NCBI GenBank assembly: GCA_019448215.1
Contig: CP080408.1
Span: forward strand, 620,001 to 684,000
Length of the DNA stretch: 64,000 nucleotides
Direction: 5' to 3'
Origin: Thalassovita mediterranea
Lineage (GTDB): Bacteria > Pseudomonadota > Alphaproteobacteria > Caulobacterales > Hyphomonadaceae
Shown: positions 32,506 to 42,600 of the stretch, in pieces
How the letters are laid out: every line of letters starts with the position of its first letter
How positions within the stretch are numbered: position 1 is the stretch's first letter
Position numbers and translations under genes: made by a program
The notes under the pieces: model-generated
Told to the model about the DNA's origin: nothing
Database searches by the model: none
What the model saw: the letters and a program-made list of their open reading frames with translations, nothing else

Positions 32506-32684
32506 CTGGCCATTGCTGTCGCGTGCGCCTGCGGTTCATTTCCCGGGCGGCGAGACGACCTCAGGTAGCGAATGCGTGCCTGCGCTCGAAAGCCGCCTGA
32601 ACCACCGGGTGAACCCTGTCTGCTCAATCTGCGCGACCGGTTTCTGCCGTTTTCGGCATACGCCCCAGCATCTGAGGACCAGAA

Positions 32685-35600
32685 ATGACCGTACGCACCA
32701 CCAAGGCCGTCAAAGGCCGACTTATGATTTCGAGCGCGCTTGCGGCCATGGTGGCTGTGATGCCTGCCGGGCTCGCCCATGCCGAGAAGGGAGGTAATGG
32801 CGGAGCCAACGGACCGGGTGGGCAAAGCGTAACGCTTGGCACTGGCGAAGCTGGCAGAGACAACGGCGGCATCTCAGATGCGGGCGGCGGCGGGGCCGGT
32901 GAAATTGGTGGCAATGGCGGCAATTCACAAGATGCAAACGGAGGCCAAGGCGGACAAACGGCTGGCGCCGACGGTCAAGACGGACAAAACTCAACGGGTC
33001 TCGTATTTGCGGGTGGTGGTGGCGGCGGGGGCGGGGCCCACGGCAGCGTCGGGCCCGGTCTTGCGACAACCAGCGTAACGGGCGGAAACGGCGGCAATGG
33101 CGGAGCGGGGGGCAGCCGCTCGGGGAATGGCGGCGGCGGGGGCGCTGGAGGCTATGGTCATGTTGTCACTGGGACAGGAAGTCTGGGAACGTTGTCCGTT
33201 GACACCGCCGGAGGCCGCGGCGGCAATGGCGGCGATGGTTTGAACGGGTTTTCGGGCGGCACGGGCGGCGACGGGGGCAAAGGCCTCGTTTTCGCCGACG
33301 AGGCTGGCGCGACTTTCACAATCGCAACTGGCACAACCGTAACCGGAGGCAATGGAGGGACGAATGGTGGCCCGTATGGGGGCGCAGGCGGCTCAGGTGG
33401 AACCGGTCTCGAAGGCTCCAACCTCAATGTAACACTCGCGGGCACGGTCGCAGGCGGCTCGAATGGTATCGGGACCGCAACAGCGAACGCCTTCAACTTC
33501 ACTGGCGGCACGAACACGCTCTCCATTGCATCTACAGGGGTGATCACCGGCGGCATCCGCACCAATGGCGCTCTGGACATCGCCCACGATGATGCGACCT
33601 ACACGCTTTCAAACATCATTTCCGGCACGGGCTCGATCTCCAAATCGGACTCCGGCACGCTAACGCTAAGCGGAGCCAACACCTATTCTGGCGGCACCAC
33701 GATTACAGACGGCACGCTCTCAGTCTCGGCCGACAACAATCTCGGCGCATCATCGGGCACGCTGACTTTGGGTGGTGGCACGCTGGCAACAACAGCGAGC
33801 TTCGCTTCTGCACGCGACGTAACACTCCTGTTCGGCACCGGTGGCAACGATATCAATGTCGCCGCCTCAACTGAATTTGTGCTTTCGGGCAACATTTCAG
33901 GTGATCGGGGCTTCGCAAAGACCGGGGACGGCACGCTTGTCCTCAGCGGCGACAATACCTTCCTCGGCATGCTGAGCATTCGCGGGGGCGTTGTGAACAT
34001 CCGCAGCGACCAAGCACTTGGAGACTCTTCTGGGCTGACCGTTGTGCTTGCAGACGCAGCCCTTCATCTACAGGGAGGGATTACGACTGGGGACTCGATT
34101 GTCATATTTGGCGACGGCATCGCGAATACCGGCTCAATCCGCAATATTGCGGGCGAGAACACCATTACTGGCGACCTCGTTCTCAATACCGACACCCGCG
34201 TTAACTCAGACGCGGGGACACTCACCCTCGCGGGTGATATCAATGGTGAATTGGGCGGTGGCAGCCCCGTAAACGTCGATCTCGCACTCGGCGGCGATGG
34301 AGATGGCATTGTGAGCGGTGACCTCGGCTCGCAGATCGTCGACCTCATCAAGGATGGCGCAGGGACGTGGACGCTGAGCGGCACGAACTCAATTCAGAAC
34401 GAGGTTCTCATCCAAGCCGGCGCATTAAACGTTCAAAGCGACGGCGCGCTCGGCTCACCAACCGGGACAGTTGAGGTGTCGGCCAATGGAACGCTCGAAT
34501 TCCAGGGCGGCGTCACGGTCACCAAGCAGGCAATCAACGCAACAGGCGCGAACACGGGTGCCGGCCTCATCAGAAACGTGTCTGGCGACAATACTTTCAA
34601 CGGCGCCGTCAACCTGGACGGCACGACGAACATTACCTCCGATGCAGGCTCAATCACGCTGGCTGGCGGCGTTACAGGCAATGGCACGCCGCAACAGCTC
34701 AACGTCACGGGCGATGGCGATGCCACCATCAACGGGCTGTCGGATATCACCATTCTGGAAAAGCGCCTTGGTGGGACGTTGACCCTGTCAGGCACGAATA
34801 CGGTGAATACCGGCATCGGTATTTTCGACGGTGAAATCCTGGTCGAGAATGGGACGGTCAACAGGGCCGCTGGCACGGACCTGATCCGCGGCGGGCTGCT
34901 GACAGTTCGCGGCGCAAATGGTCTGTACAATGCAGACCGGATACAGGTTGGCACCAATGCGGGTGATGACGGTGAAATGCAGGTTGTCGGTGGCGGTACG
35001 GTGGATGCGAACATTATTACCGTTGGAGGAAATGATGCAGCCACCACCGGAGCCATGCGTGTCAGCGGTGCCGGCTCAACTGTAACAACAGACTTTTTCT
35101 ATGCTGGCGGAGGAGAAGGCGAGGGAACGCTGGAAGTCACCGACGGCGGTTCGGTCGATGCAGGATTCATCTCCATTGGTGGGACGCAAGGACCGGGAAC
35201 CGCTCGCGTAACAGGGGCGAACTCGCGCCTGTCATCTTCTGGCGACTTTCGTGTGGGGGGTATTTTCGGCAACGCTGATGGCATCCTGACCGTTAGCGAG
35301 GGAGGTACGGTCTCTGCCAGAAACGGCACTGGCTCAATTTTAGTCGGCAATGTTCTGACCGACGGAACGCTTGAGATCGGGGCGAGTGAAGGCGATGCGC
35401 CGGTCGGTGCGGGCATCGTAGATGCAGCAGCGCTTCAGCTCGACACGAGCGGCAGCACGCTCGTATTGAACCATACCGATAGCGACTACGTCCTCTCCTC
35501 GCAGGTCGGCGGCCTAGGCCAACTTCGCCAAATTGCCGGCACAACCATCCTGACTGGCGAGAACACCTATGCTGGCGGCACGCTCATTTCTAGCGGTACG

Positions 35601-38600
35601 CTTCAGATCGGCAATGGTGGCACCACCGGCTCGATCCTCGGCGATGTGGTCAATAATAGTTCGCTCGTCTTCAGCCGTAGCGACGACCTGACCTATAACG
35701 GCATTATCTCCGGAACTGGCAGCGTTTTCAAGACGAGCGCAGGCACACTTCGCTTGCTGGATGCCAACACGTATTCGGGTCTCACGACCGTCTCTGACGG
35801 CGCGCTTGTCATCGATGGCTCCATCGCTGGCGACGCCAATGTCGATACAGGTGCACGCCTGTCGGGCAATGGCAGTGTCGGCGGGCTCGTCACCATCGCG
35901 AATGGCGGCACGCTGGAAGGCCGCAGCGAGGAAAGCCTGTCGATGGGGGCTCTGTCCCTTTCAAGCGGGTCGGTCATCGACGTCGCGCTCGGTGCGCCTT
36001 CGACGACCGCCCTGTTCGACGTGACCGGCGACCTCACGCTCGACGGCACCGTAAACGCAACCGATAGCGGCGGGTATGGGGACGGCGTCTATCGCCTCAT
36101 GAATTATGGCGGCAACCTCACGGACAATGGACTGGAAGTCGGCTCAACACCGGCAGGCAGCAGCGCTGTCGTGGTTCAGACTGCGCTTGCCAATCAGGTC
36201 AATCTGGTCGTTGGCGGGATGACACCGCCGCCGCCCCCTCCTCCACCTCCCCCTGGTCCGAACCCAACGCCAGATCCAACCCCGGCCCCCAGCCCCGCGC
36301 CCTACATCCAGTTCTGGGATGGCTCACAAACCAGTGCGAATCGTGCGATCGATGGCGGCTCTGGCACCTGGATCCTCGGTCAGACCAACTGGACACGTGC
36401 CGACGGCGACACGAACGACGCCTGGGACGGCGGCTTCGCTGTCTTCCAGGGCCCTGCCGGGATCGTCGAGATCGACAATTCCAATGGCGTCATATCCATT
36501 GGCGGCATGCAGTTCGCCAATACCGGCATGACGGTGCAGGGCGACGCGCTGACCCTCGCTGGCGCGAATGGCGGCACAGTCATCCGCGTCGGCGACGGCA
36601 CATCGGCGGGTGCCGCGATGACGGCGACGGTCTCGTCAGTGATCACCGGCGCGAGCGAACTCGTCAAATCGGACCTCGGCACGCTCGTTCTCTCGGGCGA
36701 TAATACCTACACCCGGGGCACCGATATCGCGTCAGGAACTCTCTCGGTATCGTCCGACAATAATCTCGGGGCTGCATCCGGCGCTCTGACCATGTCAGGC
36801 GGCACGCTGGCCACAACAGCAAGCTTCGACAGTGCAAGGGCGGTGTTTCTGGAGGCCAGCGGCGGTGTAGACGTTGCGGCGGACACCGAACTCGGCCTCA
36901 CCGGCACGGTGGGCGGCGGAGGCCGTCTCATCAAGCGTGGGAATGGCACGCTGCGCCTGACCGGCACGAACACATATACAGGTGGCACCGAAATCAACGC
37001 AGGCACGCTGATAGGTAACACCACCTCCATTCGCGGCGATATCGCCAATGTGGGTGAGCTGGTCTTCAATCAGGATGCTGCAGGCACATTCGCCAACCGG
37101 ATTTCCGGCACCGGAAGCCTCGTCAAAAGCGGTGACGGCATCCTGACGCTCGCTGGCGCCAACACCTATACTGGCGGCACGCGCCTTCAGGCCGGAACGC
37201 TCTCCATCTCAGCCGACAACAATCTTGGCGGCGCCAGCAGCACGCTGACTATCGCTGGCGGCAACCTTGCCACGACCGGCTCGTTCGCAAGCGAGCGCAA
37301 GGTTGTGCTCGAGAGCGACAGCGAGGTCAGCACCGAAGCTGACACCGAGCTTGCCCTGAACGGCGAAGTTTCGGGCGCAGGCAAACTTACAAAGAGCGGC
37401 GACGGCACGCTGCGCCTTGCTGGCACCAACACCTATGAAGGTGGCACGGAAATCGCGGGCGGCATTCTCTCGGTCTCTGCCGATGAAAATCTCGGTGCCG
37501 ATGCAGGCGCGCTGACCTTCAGCGGCGGCACGCTGGCAACGACAGCGAGCTTCGAGTCTGGCCGCACATTCGTCCTCAATGCCGACGGCAATGTTGACGT
37601 CGCCGGCGACACTGAACTTGACCTCACCGGCGCCATTGAAGGCGCTGGCGCCCTCATCAAGCTCGGAGATGGCAGCCTGCGCCTCAGCGCAGCGAACAGC
37701 TATGCTGGCGGCACGCAGGTCCTTGCAGGGACGCTGATCGGCAACACCACGTCGCTTTCGGGCATGATCGCCAATGAGGCCACCCTCATCTTCGATCAGG
37801 ATGAAGACGGCGCCTTCGACGGCACGCTTTCCGGTTCCGGTTCCCTCCAGAAGGTCGGGAGCGGGACGGTCACGCTGGACCGACTTCACCCTTTCTCAGG
37901 CGACACGCTGATCTCTGACGGCATGCTTGTCGTGAATGGTGGCAGCGCGGATGAAGCCGGGCTTGGCGGAACAGTGACCGTCGGCGAAAATGGCGTGCTG
38001 GGCGGCAGCGGCTCCGTTGGCGGCCTCAACGTCAATGGTACGATCAAGCCGGGCAACTCCATCGGCACCCTAGTCGTAGCGGGCGATGCAAGCTTCGGCG
38101 CCGGGGCTGTCTATGAAGTGGAAGTCGACCCTACCAGCACCGCAAGCGATCTGATTGCCGTCTCGGGCAGCGCCAATATCGATAGCGGCGCATCGGTTCG
38201 CCATATCGGCCTCGATGGCGTCTACGCCCCGACCAGCACCTATACGATCCTGACCGCTGATGGCGGGGTCAACGGCACTTTCGGCAGCGTCGATACCGAC
38301 TTTGCCTTCCTCGACGCGGCGCTCGGCTATGATGCCAATTCGGTCGCGCTGACCCTCACGCGCAATGACATCGACCTGGCGGACGTCGCCCAGACGATGA
38401 ACCAGCGCGCTGCAGCGGGCAGCGTTGAGAGCCTCGGTTTCGGAAATGCACTCTACGGCGCCATTCTCGTCCAGAATGAGGTGTCGGCCCGCGCATCATA
38501 CGACATGGTGTCGGGCGAGGTTTACGCCTCCCGCAAGACCGCCCTTATCCATGACAGCCGCCACACGCGTGACGCAGCGAGCCTGCGCCTGCGTTCGCAG

Positions 38601-39446
38601 ATTGCCCAGCCAGAGAACGGTCAGGGCTTCACCGGCTGGGCCCACGCCTTTGGCGGCTGGGGCACCGTTGACGGAAAGGGTAACACGGCGACGATGGACA
38701 ACCACACTGACGGCGTCCTGTTCGGCCTCGACCGGACGTTCGCGTCAGGCTGGCAGACGGGCATCATGGGCGGCGTCAGCCATTCTGGCCACGATGTCGA
38801 CCAACGCGCCTCCTCAGCCAAGAGCGACAATGTCCACCTCGGCGTGTATGGCGGCAAGGCGTGGGGCATGATCTCGCTGCGCGGCGGCGCTGACTATACG
38901 TGGCACGATATCTCGACCAGCCGCCGTATCCTAAGCGCGAACCTGTTCGACCGTGCACGGTCTGGCGCCGATGCCACCACCTCGCAGGTCTATGGCGGAA
39001 TCGCCTATGACATGAGCACCGGCATGGCTCAGATCGAGCCTTTCCTCAACGTCGCTTACGTCAACATTGATCTCGATGGGGTCAGCGAGGTCGGTGGACC
39101 AAGCGCCCTCACGGTGAATGGCAGTTCCGCAGACAGCACGCTCACCACGCTCGGGACGCGTCTGTCATATCCTTTCGCAGTGGCTGGCGTGACCGGCCGC
39201 CTGAATGGCTCGATCGGATGGCAGCACGCGTTTGGGGATGTGCGCAGCTTCTCGACTAACCGTCTCAGCGGCGGCGATGCCTTTACGATCGAAGGCGTAA
39301 CCCTGGCCCGCGACACAGGCGTGGTCGAAACCGGCCTTGATTTCGACCTGTCGGGTTCGGCGAAGCTCGCCATCACCTATCAGGGCCAGTTCGACGACGG
39401 CTCAAACCAGCAAAGCGTAAACGCCCGCGTCGCCTTCGCTTTCTGA
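32685..39446 (+). CDS. Giant autotransporter 1 with PGRS-like glycine-rich head
   Basis: A 2253-residue type Va autotransporter. Signal peptide residues 1-33 (ending GLAHA); a glycine-rich region (about 35-255) with many GGNGG and GGAGG units; then a long passenger of autotransporter-associated beta-strand repeats (GTLTLSGANTYSGGTTI-type). The passenger includes at least four copies of the module SADNNLG...GGTLATTASF at about residues 347, 1356, 1508 and 1598. A proline-rich linker (about 1180-1205) splits the passenger in two. The C-terminal beta-barrel (about 1980-2253) starts near GWAHAFGGWGTV and ends VNARVAFAF with the expected terminal Phe. It should pass through the outer membrane and display an adhesin-like beta-helix. 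GAGGACCAGAA precedes the ATG. The terminator 39472-39508 ends it. Confidence 0.93.
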   Translation: MTVRTTKAVKGRLMISSALAAMVAVMPAGLAHAEKGGNGGANGPGGQSVTLGTGEAGRDNGGISDAGGGGAGEIGGNGGNSQDANGGQGGQTAGADGQDGQNSTGLVFAGGGGGGGGAHGSVGPGLATTSVTGGNGGNGGAGGSRSGNGGGGGAGGYGHVVTGTGSLGTLSVDTAGGRGGNGGDGLNGFSGGTGGDGGKGLVFADEAGATFTIATGTTVTGGNGGTNGGPYGGAGGSGGTGLEGSNLNVTLAGTVAGGSNGIGTATANAFNFTGGTNTLSIASTGVITGGIRTNGALDIAHDDATYTLSNIISGTGSISKSDSGTLTLSGANTYSGGTTITDGTLSVSADNNLGASSGTLTLGGGTLATTASFASARDVTLLFGTGGNDINVAASTEFVLSGNISGDRGFAKTGDGTLVLSGDNTFLGMLSIRGGVVNIRSDQALGDSSGLTVVLADAALHLQGGITTGDSIVIFGDGIANTGSIRNIAGENTITGDLVLNTDTRVNSDAGTLTLAGDINGELGGGSPVNVDLALGGDGDGIVSGDLGSQIVDLIKDGAGTWTLSGTNSIQNEVLIQAGALNVQSDGALGSPTGTVEVSANGTLEFQGGVTVTKQAINATGANTGAGLIRNVSGDNTFNGAVNLDGTTNITSDAGSITLAGGVTGNGTPQQLNVTGDGDATINGLSDITILEKRLGGTLTLSGTNTVNTGIGIFDGEILVENGTVNRAAGTDLIRGGLLTVRGANGLYNADRIQVGTNAGDDGEMQVVGGGTVDANIITVGGNDAATTGAMRVSGAGSTVTTDFFYAGGGEGEGTLEVTDGGSVDAGFISIGGTQGPGTARVTGANSRLSSSGDFRVGGIFGNADGILTVSEGGTVSARNGTGSILVGNVLTDGTLEIGASEGDAPVGAGIVDAAALQLDTSGSTLVLNHTDSDYVLSSQVGGLGQLRQIAGTTILTGENTYAGGTLISSGTLQIGNGGTTGSILGDVVNNSSLVFSRSDDLTYNGIISGTGSVFKTSAGTLRLLDANTYSGLTTVSDGALVIDGSIAGDANVDTGARLSGNGSVGGLVTIANGGTLEGRSEESLSMGALSLSSGSVIDVALGAPSTTALFDVTGDLTLDGTVNATDSGGYGDGVYRLMNYGGNLTDNGLEVGSTPAGSSAVVVQTALANQVNLVVGGMTPPPPPPPPPPGPNPTPDPTPAPSPAPYIQFWDGSQTSANRAIDGGSGTWILGQTNWTRADGDTNDAWDGGFAVFQGPAGIVEIDNSNGVISIGGMQFANTGMTVQGDALTLAGANGGTVIRVGDGTSAGAAMTATVSSVITGASELVKSDLGTLVLSGDNTYTRGTDIASGTLSVSSDNNLGAASGALTMSGGTLATTASFDSARAVFLEASGGVDVAADTELGLTGTVGGGGRLIKRGNGTLRLTGTNTYTGGTEINAGTLIGNTTSIRGDIANVGELVFNQDAAGTFANRISGTGSLVKSGDGILTLAGANTYTGGTRLQAGTLSISADNNLGGASSTLTIAGGNLATTGSFASERKVVLESDSEVSTEADTELALNGEVSGAGKLTKSGDGTLRLAGTNTYEGGTEIAGGILSVSADENLGADAGALTFSGGTLATTASFESGRTFVLNADGNVDVAGDTELDLTGAIEGAGALIKLGDGSLRLSAANSYAGGTQVLAGTLIGNTTSLSGMIANEATLIFDQDEDGAFDGTLSGSGSLQKVGSGTVTLDRLHPFSGDTLISDGMLVVNGGSADEAGLGGTVTVGENGVLGGSGSVGGLNVNGTIKPGNSIGTLVVAGDASFGAGAVYEVEVDPTSTASDLIAVSGSANIDSGASVRHIGLDGVYAPTSTYTILTADGGVNGTFGSVDTDFAFLDAALGYDANSVALTLTRNDIDLADVAQTMNQRAAAGSVESLGFGNALYGAILVQNEVSARASYDMVSGEVYASRKTALIHDSRHTRDAASLRLRSQIAQPENGQGFTGWAHAFGGWGTVDGKGNTATMDNHTDGVLFGLDRTFASGWQTGIMGGVSHSGHDVDQRASSAKSDNVHLGVYGGKAWGMISLRGGADYTWHDISTSRRILSANLFDRARSGADATTSQVYGGIAYDMSTGMAQIEPFLNVAYVNIDLDGVSEVGGPSALTVNGSSADSTLTTLGTRLSYPFAVAGVTGRLNGSIGWQHAFGDVRSFSTNRLSGGDAFTIEGVTLARDTGVVETGLDFDLSGSAKLAITYQGQFDDGSNQQSVNARVAFAF
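32790..33460 (+). repeat. Glycine-rich GGNGG coding repeats in autotransporter 1
   Basis: In-frame runs of GGCGGC/GGCAAT units encode GGNGGANG, GGGGGAHG and similar, giving a PE_PGRS-like composition. A matching but shorter region is at about 39775-40330 in autotransporter 2. Confidence 0.8.
36222..36300 (+). other. Proline-rich hinge in autotransporter 1
   Basis: Encodes ten consecutive prolines followed by GPNPTPDPTPAPSPAP. It divides the passenger into two beta-repeat blocks; the part after it restarts with IQFWDGSQTSANRAIDGGSG. The paralogue has only a short PGPDPD at the equivalent place. Confidence 0.8.
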
Positions 39447-39471
39447 GGCTTTCGACGCCGCCACTAGATCA

Positions 39472-39508
39472 GGCCCTCTCCCAAGACCGGGAGGGGGCCT
39501 TTTATTAT
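39472..39508 (+). terminator. Terminator after autotransporter 1
   Basis: Stem GGCCCTCTCCC (39472-39482) with GGGAGGGGGCC (39489-39499), then TTTTATTA. The hairpin and preceding bases are identical to those after autotransporter 2. Confidence 0.88.
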
Positions 39509-39669
39509 GACCATTGCGAATATTGAGAGGACAAGCCATCTCGCGCCGATCTGGATTTGGCTTGCATTCTATTTCTGCTTGATAGACCGTCTTTCTTCAG
39601 AATGTCGTTAGGCCGTGCGCATCGGGGTTAACTCTTACCCTTCGCCGGAAATTCTCGATGGAGGGGACC

Positions 39670-42600
39670 ATGAGCCAACATTCCACGAAAGCTGTCAGAG
39701 GCCAGTTGATGAAATCGACAGCGCTGTTGGCCCTCATAGTGGCGCTTCCGGTTGGGCTTGCCCACGCAGAGAGGGGTGGCAATGGAGGTGGCACCAACGC
39801 CGGAGAGGGCGGTCAAAGCGTTGCCACAGGCAGCGGCAATAATGGAACGGCGGGGTCTGGCACATCGGGCGGCGGCGGCGGCGGTGCCGGAGAGGTGAGC
39901 GGAAATGGCGGTGCTGGCGCAGGCGCAAGCCCCGCAGCGGGCGGCTATGGCGGCGTACATGGTGGAGTGGGAGCTGGCCTGCCCGCAGGATCCGTTACCG
40001 GCTACAACGGCGGCGATGGAGAAAACGGCGGAGCCACCTCCGGCGGTGGGGGCGGCGGCGCTGGCGGCTATGGCTATGTTGTCACTGGCTCCGGCTCCCT
40101 CGGCACACTCTCAGCTGTTGTAAGTGGCGCGAATGGCGGCGATGGCGGAAGTGGACAGTCCGCTGGCTTTGGCGGGGATGGCGGCAAGGGCCTCCTTTTC
40201 ACCGATACGTCCGAAAAAATCGTGGCGATCGGTGCCGGTTCCAGAGTTAACGGCGGCGATGGCGGCGCTGATGGCGACGGCGCAGGTGGTGGCGGTGCTG
40301 GCGGCACCGGACTGGAAGGCGCAAATCTGGACCTCAGACTCTTTGGCACAGTGGCAGGCGGTTCCAACGGCGCAGGCACAGAAACGGCATACGCTCTCCA
40401 CTTTACGGGCGGTACAAATTCGCTGTTCATTGAAAGGACCGGCGTGATTTCGGGCGGCATCCGGACCGATGGAACGCTCGACATATCAACTCGAGATTCA
40501 ACCTACACGCTCTCGAACACGATTTCTGGATCAGGGTCTCTCTTAAAGTCCGGCACGGGCTTACTGACTCTTACGGGTAACAATACCTATACCGGCAATA
40601 CCTCAATCTCAGGCGGCACTCTCATCGCTCAGAGCGATAATGCGCTTGGCGCCGCATCTGGCAGTGTCGATATTTCGTCTGACGCAAGGCTACTACTTCG
40701 GGGCGGCGTCACAATCGACAAGCAGGCGCTCAACTCCATCGGTGACAACACGGCGTTAGCGCTTCTTCAAAGCGACTCCGGCGACAACACCTTTACCGGT
40801 GTGATCAATCTTGGTGGCTCGGCCGATATCAGAACCTCCAACGGATCCTTGACACTGTCCGGGGGTGTGGCGGGGAATGGTGCTGACCAAAACCTCACCA
40901 TCCAGGGAGATGGCGACACAACGATCAATGGGCTGTCAAATATCAGCACGCTGGAAAAAGAAGACGATGGCACGCTCACGCTGACGGGGACCAGTACACT
41001 CAGTGACCGCTTCATCATCACAGACGGCGATGTTGTCATCGACAATGCAACACTGACAACCACGTCGGGTATGTCCATCAATGGCGCCGAAGTTGTCATT
41101 AAAAATGGAACGCTAATCAGCACATCCGGCTTCGACCAGATCGGCGTCTCTGAGTTTCCTGGAGATATCAGCCGCGGAGGCAGTGTGACTGTGAGCGGCA
41201 GCGGCGCTGCGTACAATGCGAATTCGATAAGTCTCAGCTCCGCATCGCTTAAAGTTCTTGATGGTGGTACTGTCACCGCTAATGGAATCACGGCCGGTGG
41301 CTTCGACGTGGTTGAAGGTGGACATGTCGTCGTTAGCGGCGCTGGGTCTTCGATAACCACATCTTCTCTCACTATAGGACGGGCCGAAGCAGGAGGGACT
41401 CTCGATATCACCGATGGCGGTGTCGTTGAGACGACCAATCTCACTATTGGGGGCTTTGATGCGAGAGGGGACGCAACAGTCTCTGGCGCAAATTCTGTTC
41501 TCTCTGTTGCGAACCATTTTACGATTGGCGGACTCTTAAGCGCAGGCGATAGCAGTCTGACAGTCAGCGACGGAGCAACAATTTCCGCTGGCGATGGCGC
41601 TGGAACGATCATGGTTGGTAATGCAGAGTCCGGCTCTGCGCGCGGTAACCTTAATATCGGGTCTAGTTTAGGCGCCCCAGTCGGTGCCGGTACAATAGAC
41701 GCCGCCGCGCTGGTCATGGGTGGCGACCTCAGTGCAATCCGTTTCAACCACACTGAAGACGACTATGTCCTCTCCGCCGACATCAGCGGGTCTGGGTCAG
41801 TTGGGCAGCGTGCCGGCACGACAATACTAACAGGCGAGAATACCTACACAGAAGGCACAGCAATTAGCGGCGGCACTCTTCAGATCGGTGATGGCGGCAC
41901 AAGCGGCTCCATAACTGGCAGTGTCCGAAACAACGCTTCTCTCGTTTTCAACCGAAGCGACGCGCTAACTTTTGATGGACAAATCTTCGGAAGCGGACGT
42001 GTCTCGCAAAAAGGCACAGGCACTCTCCGTCTGACTGCAGATCATACCTATTCAGGCGGCACAACCGTCGAGAACGGGACACTGATCGTTGATGGCTCCA
42101 TAGAAGGTGATGCCGATGTCCGCACAGGCGCCCGTCTTTCGGGCTCGGGCAGCGTCGGCGGACTGATCACCATCGAAGATGGCGCGACGCTGGAAGGCGG
42201 CACTGGCCAAACCCTTTCAATGGGGAGCCTCACACTGTCAGAGAGCTCGAACGTCGATGTTGCCCTCGGCGCGCCTTCAGACTCTGCCCTGTTCGACATA
42301 TCTGGCGATCTGACGCTTGATGGCACGGTGAATGTCTCCGATGCAGGCCAATTCGGTCCCGGCGTGTATCGCCTGATGGATTATGGCGGGTCTCTCACTG
42401 ACAATGGACTGGAGGTTGGTTCGGTGCCGGCCGGCACAAACAGTGTCATCGTTCAGACTGCGCTAGCCAACCGCGTCAATCTAGTTGTCGACACGGCCGC
42501 CCCGGGTCCAGACCCCGATGTCCTCACGGTTCAGTTCTGGGATGGGACGCAGACTGAAGCGAATGGCGCAATCGATACAGGATCGGGTACCTGGAGCCTC

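Noticed and set aside
32790-33460. Possible transfer of PGRS sequence from mycobacteria
   Set aside because: Only the composition is similar; the reading frame continues into a proteobacterial autotransporter and no flanking mobile element is present.
32790-40330. Short tandem repeats that might be read as CRISPR or microsatellite arrays
   Set aside because: The repeats stay in frame within the autotransporter genes and encode glycine-rich or beta-strand repeats; there are no regular repeat-spacer units or cas genes.
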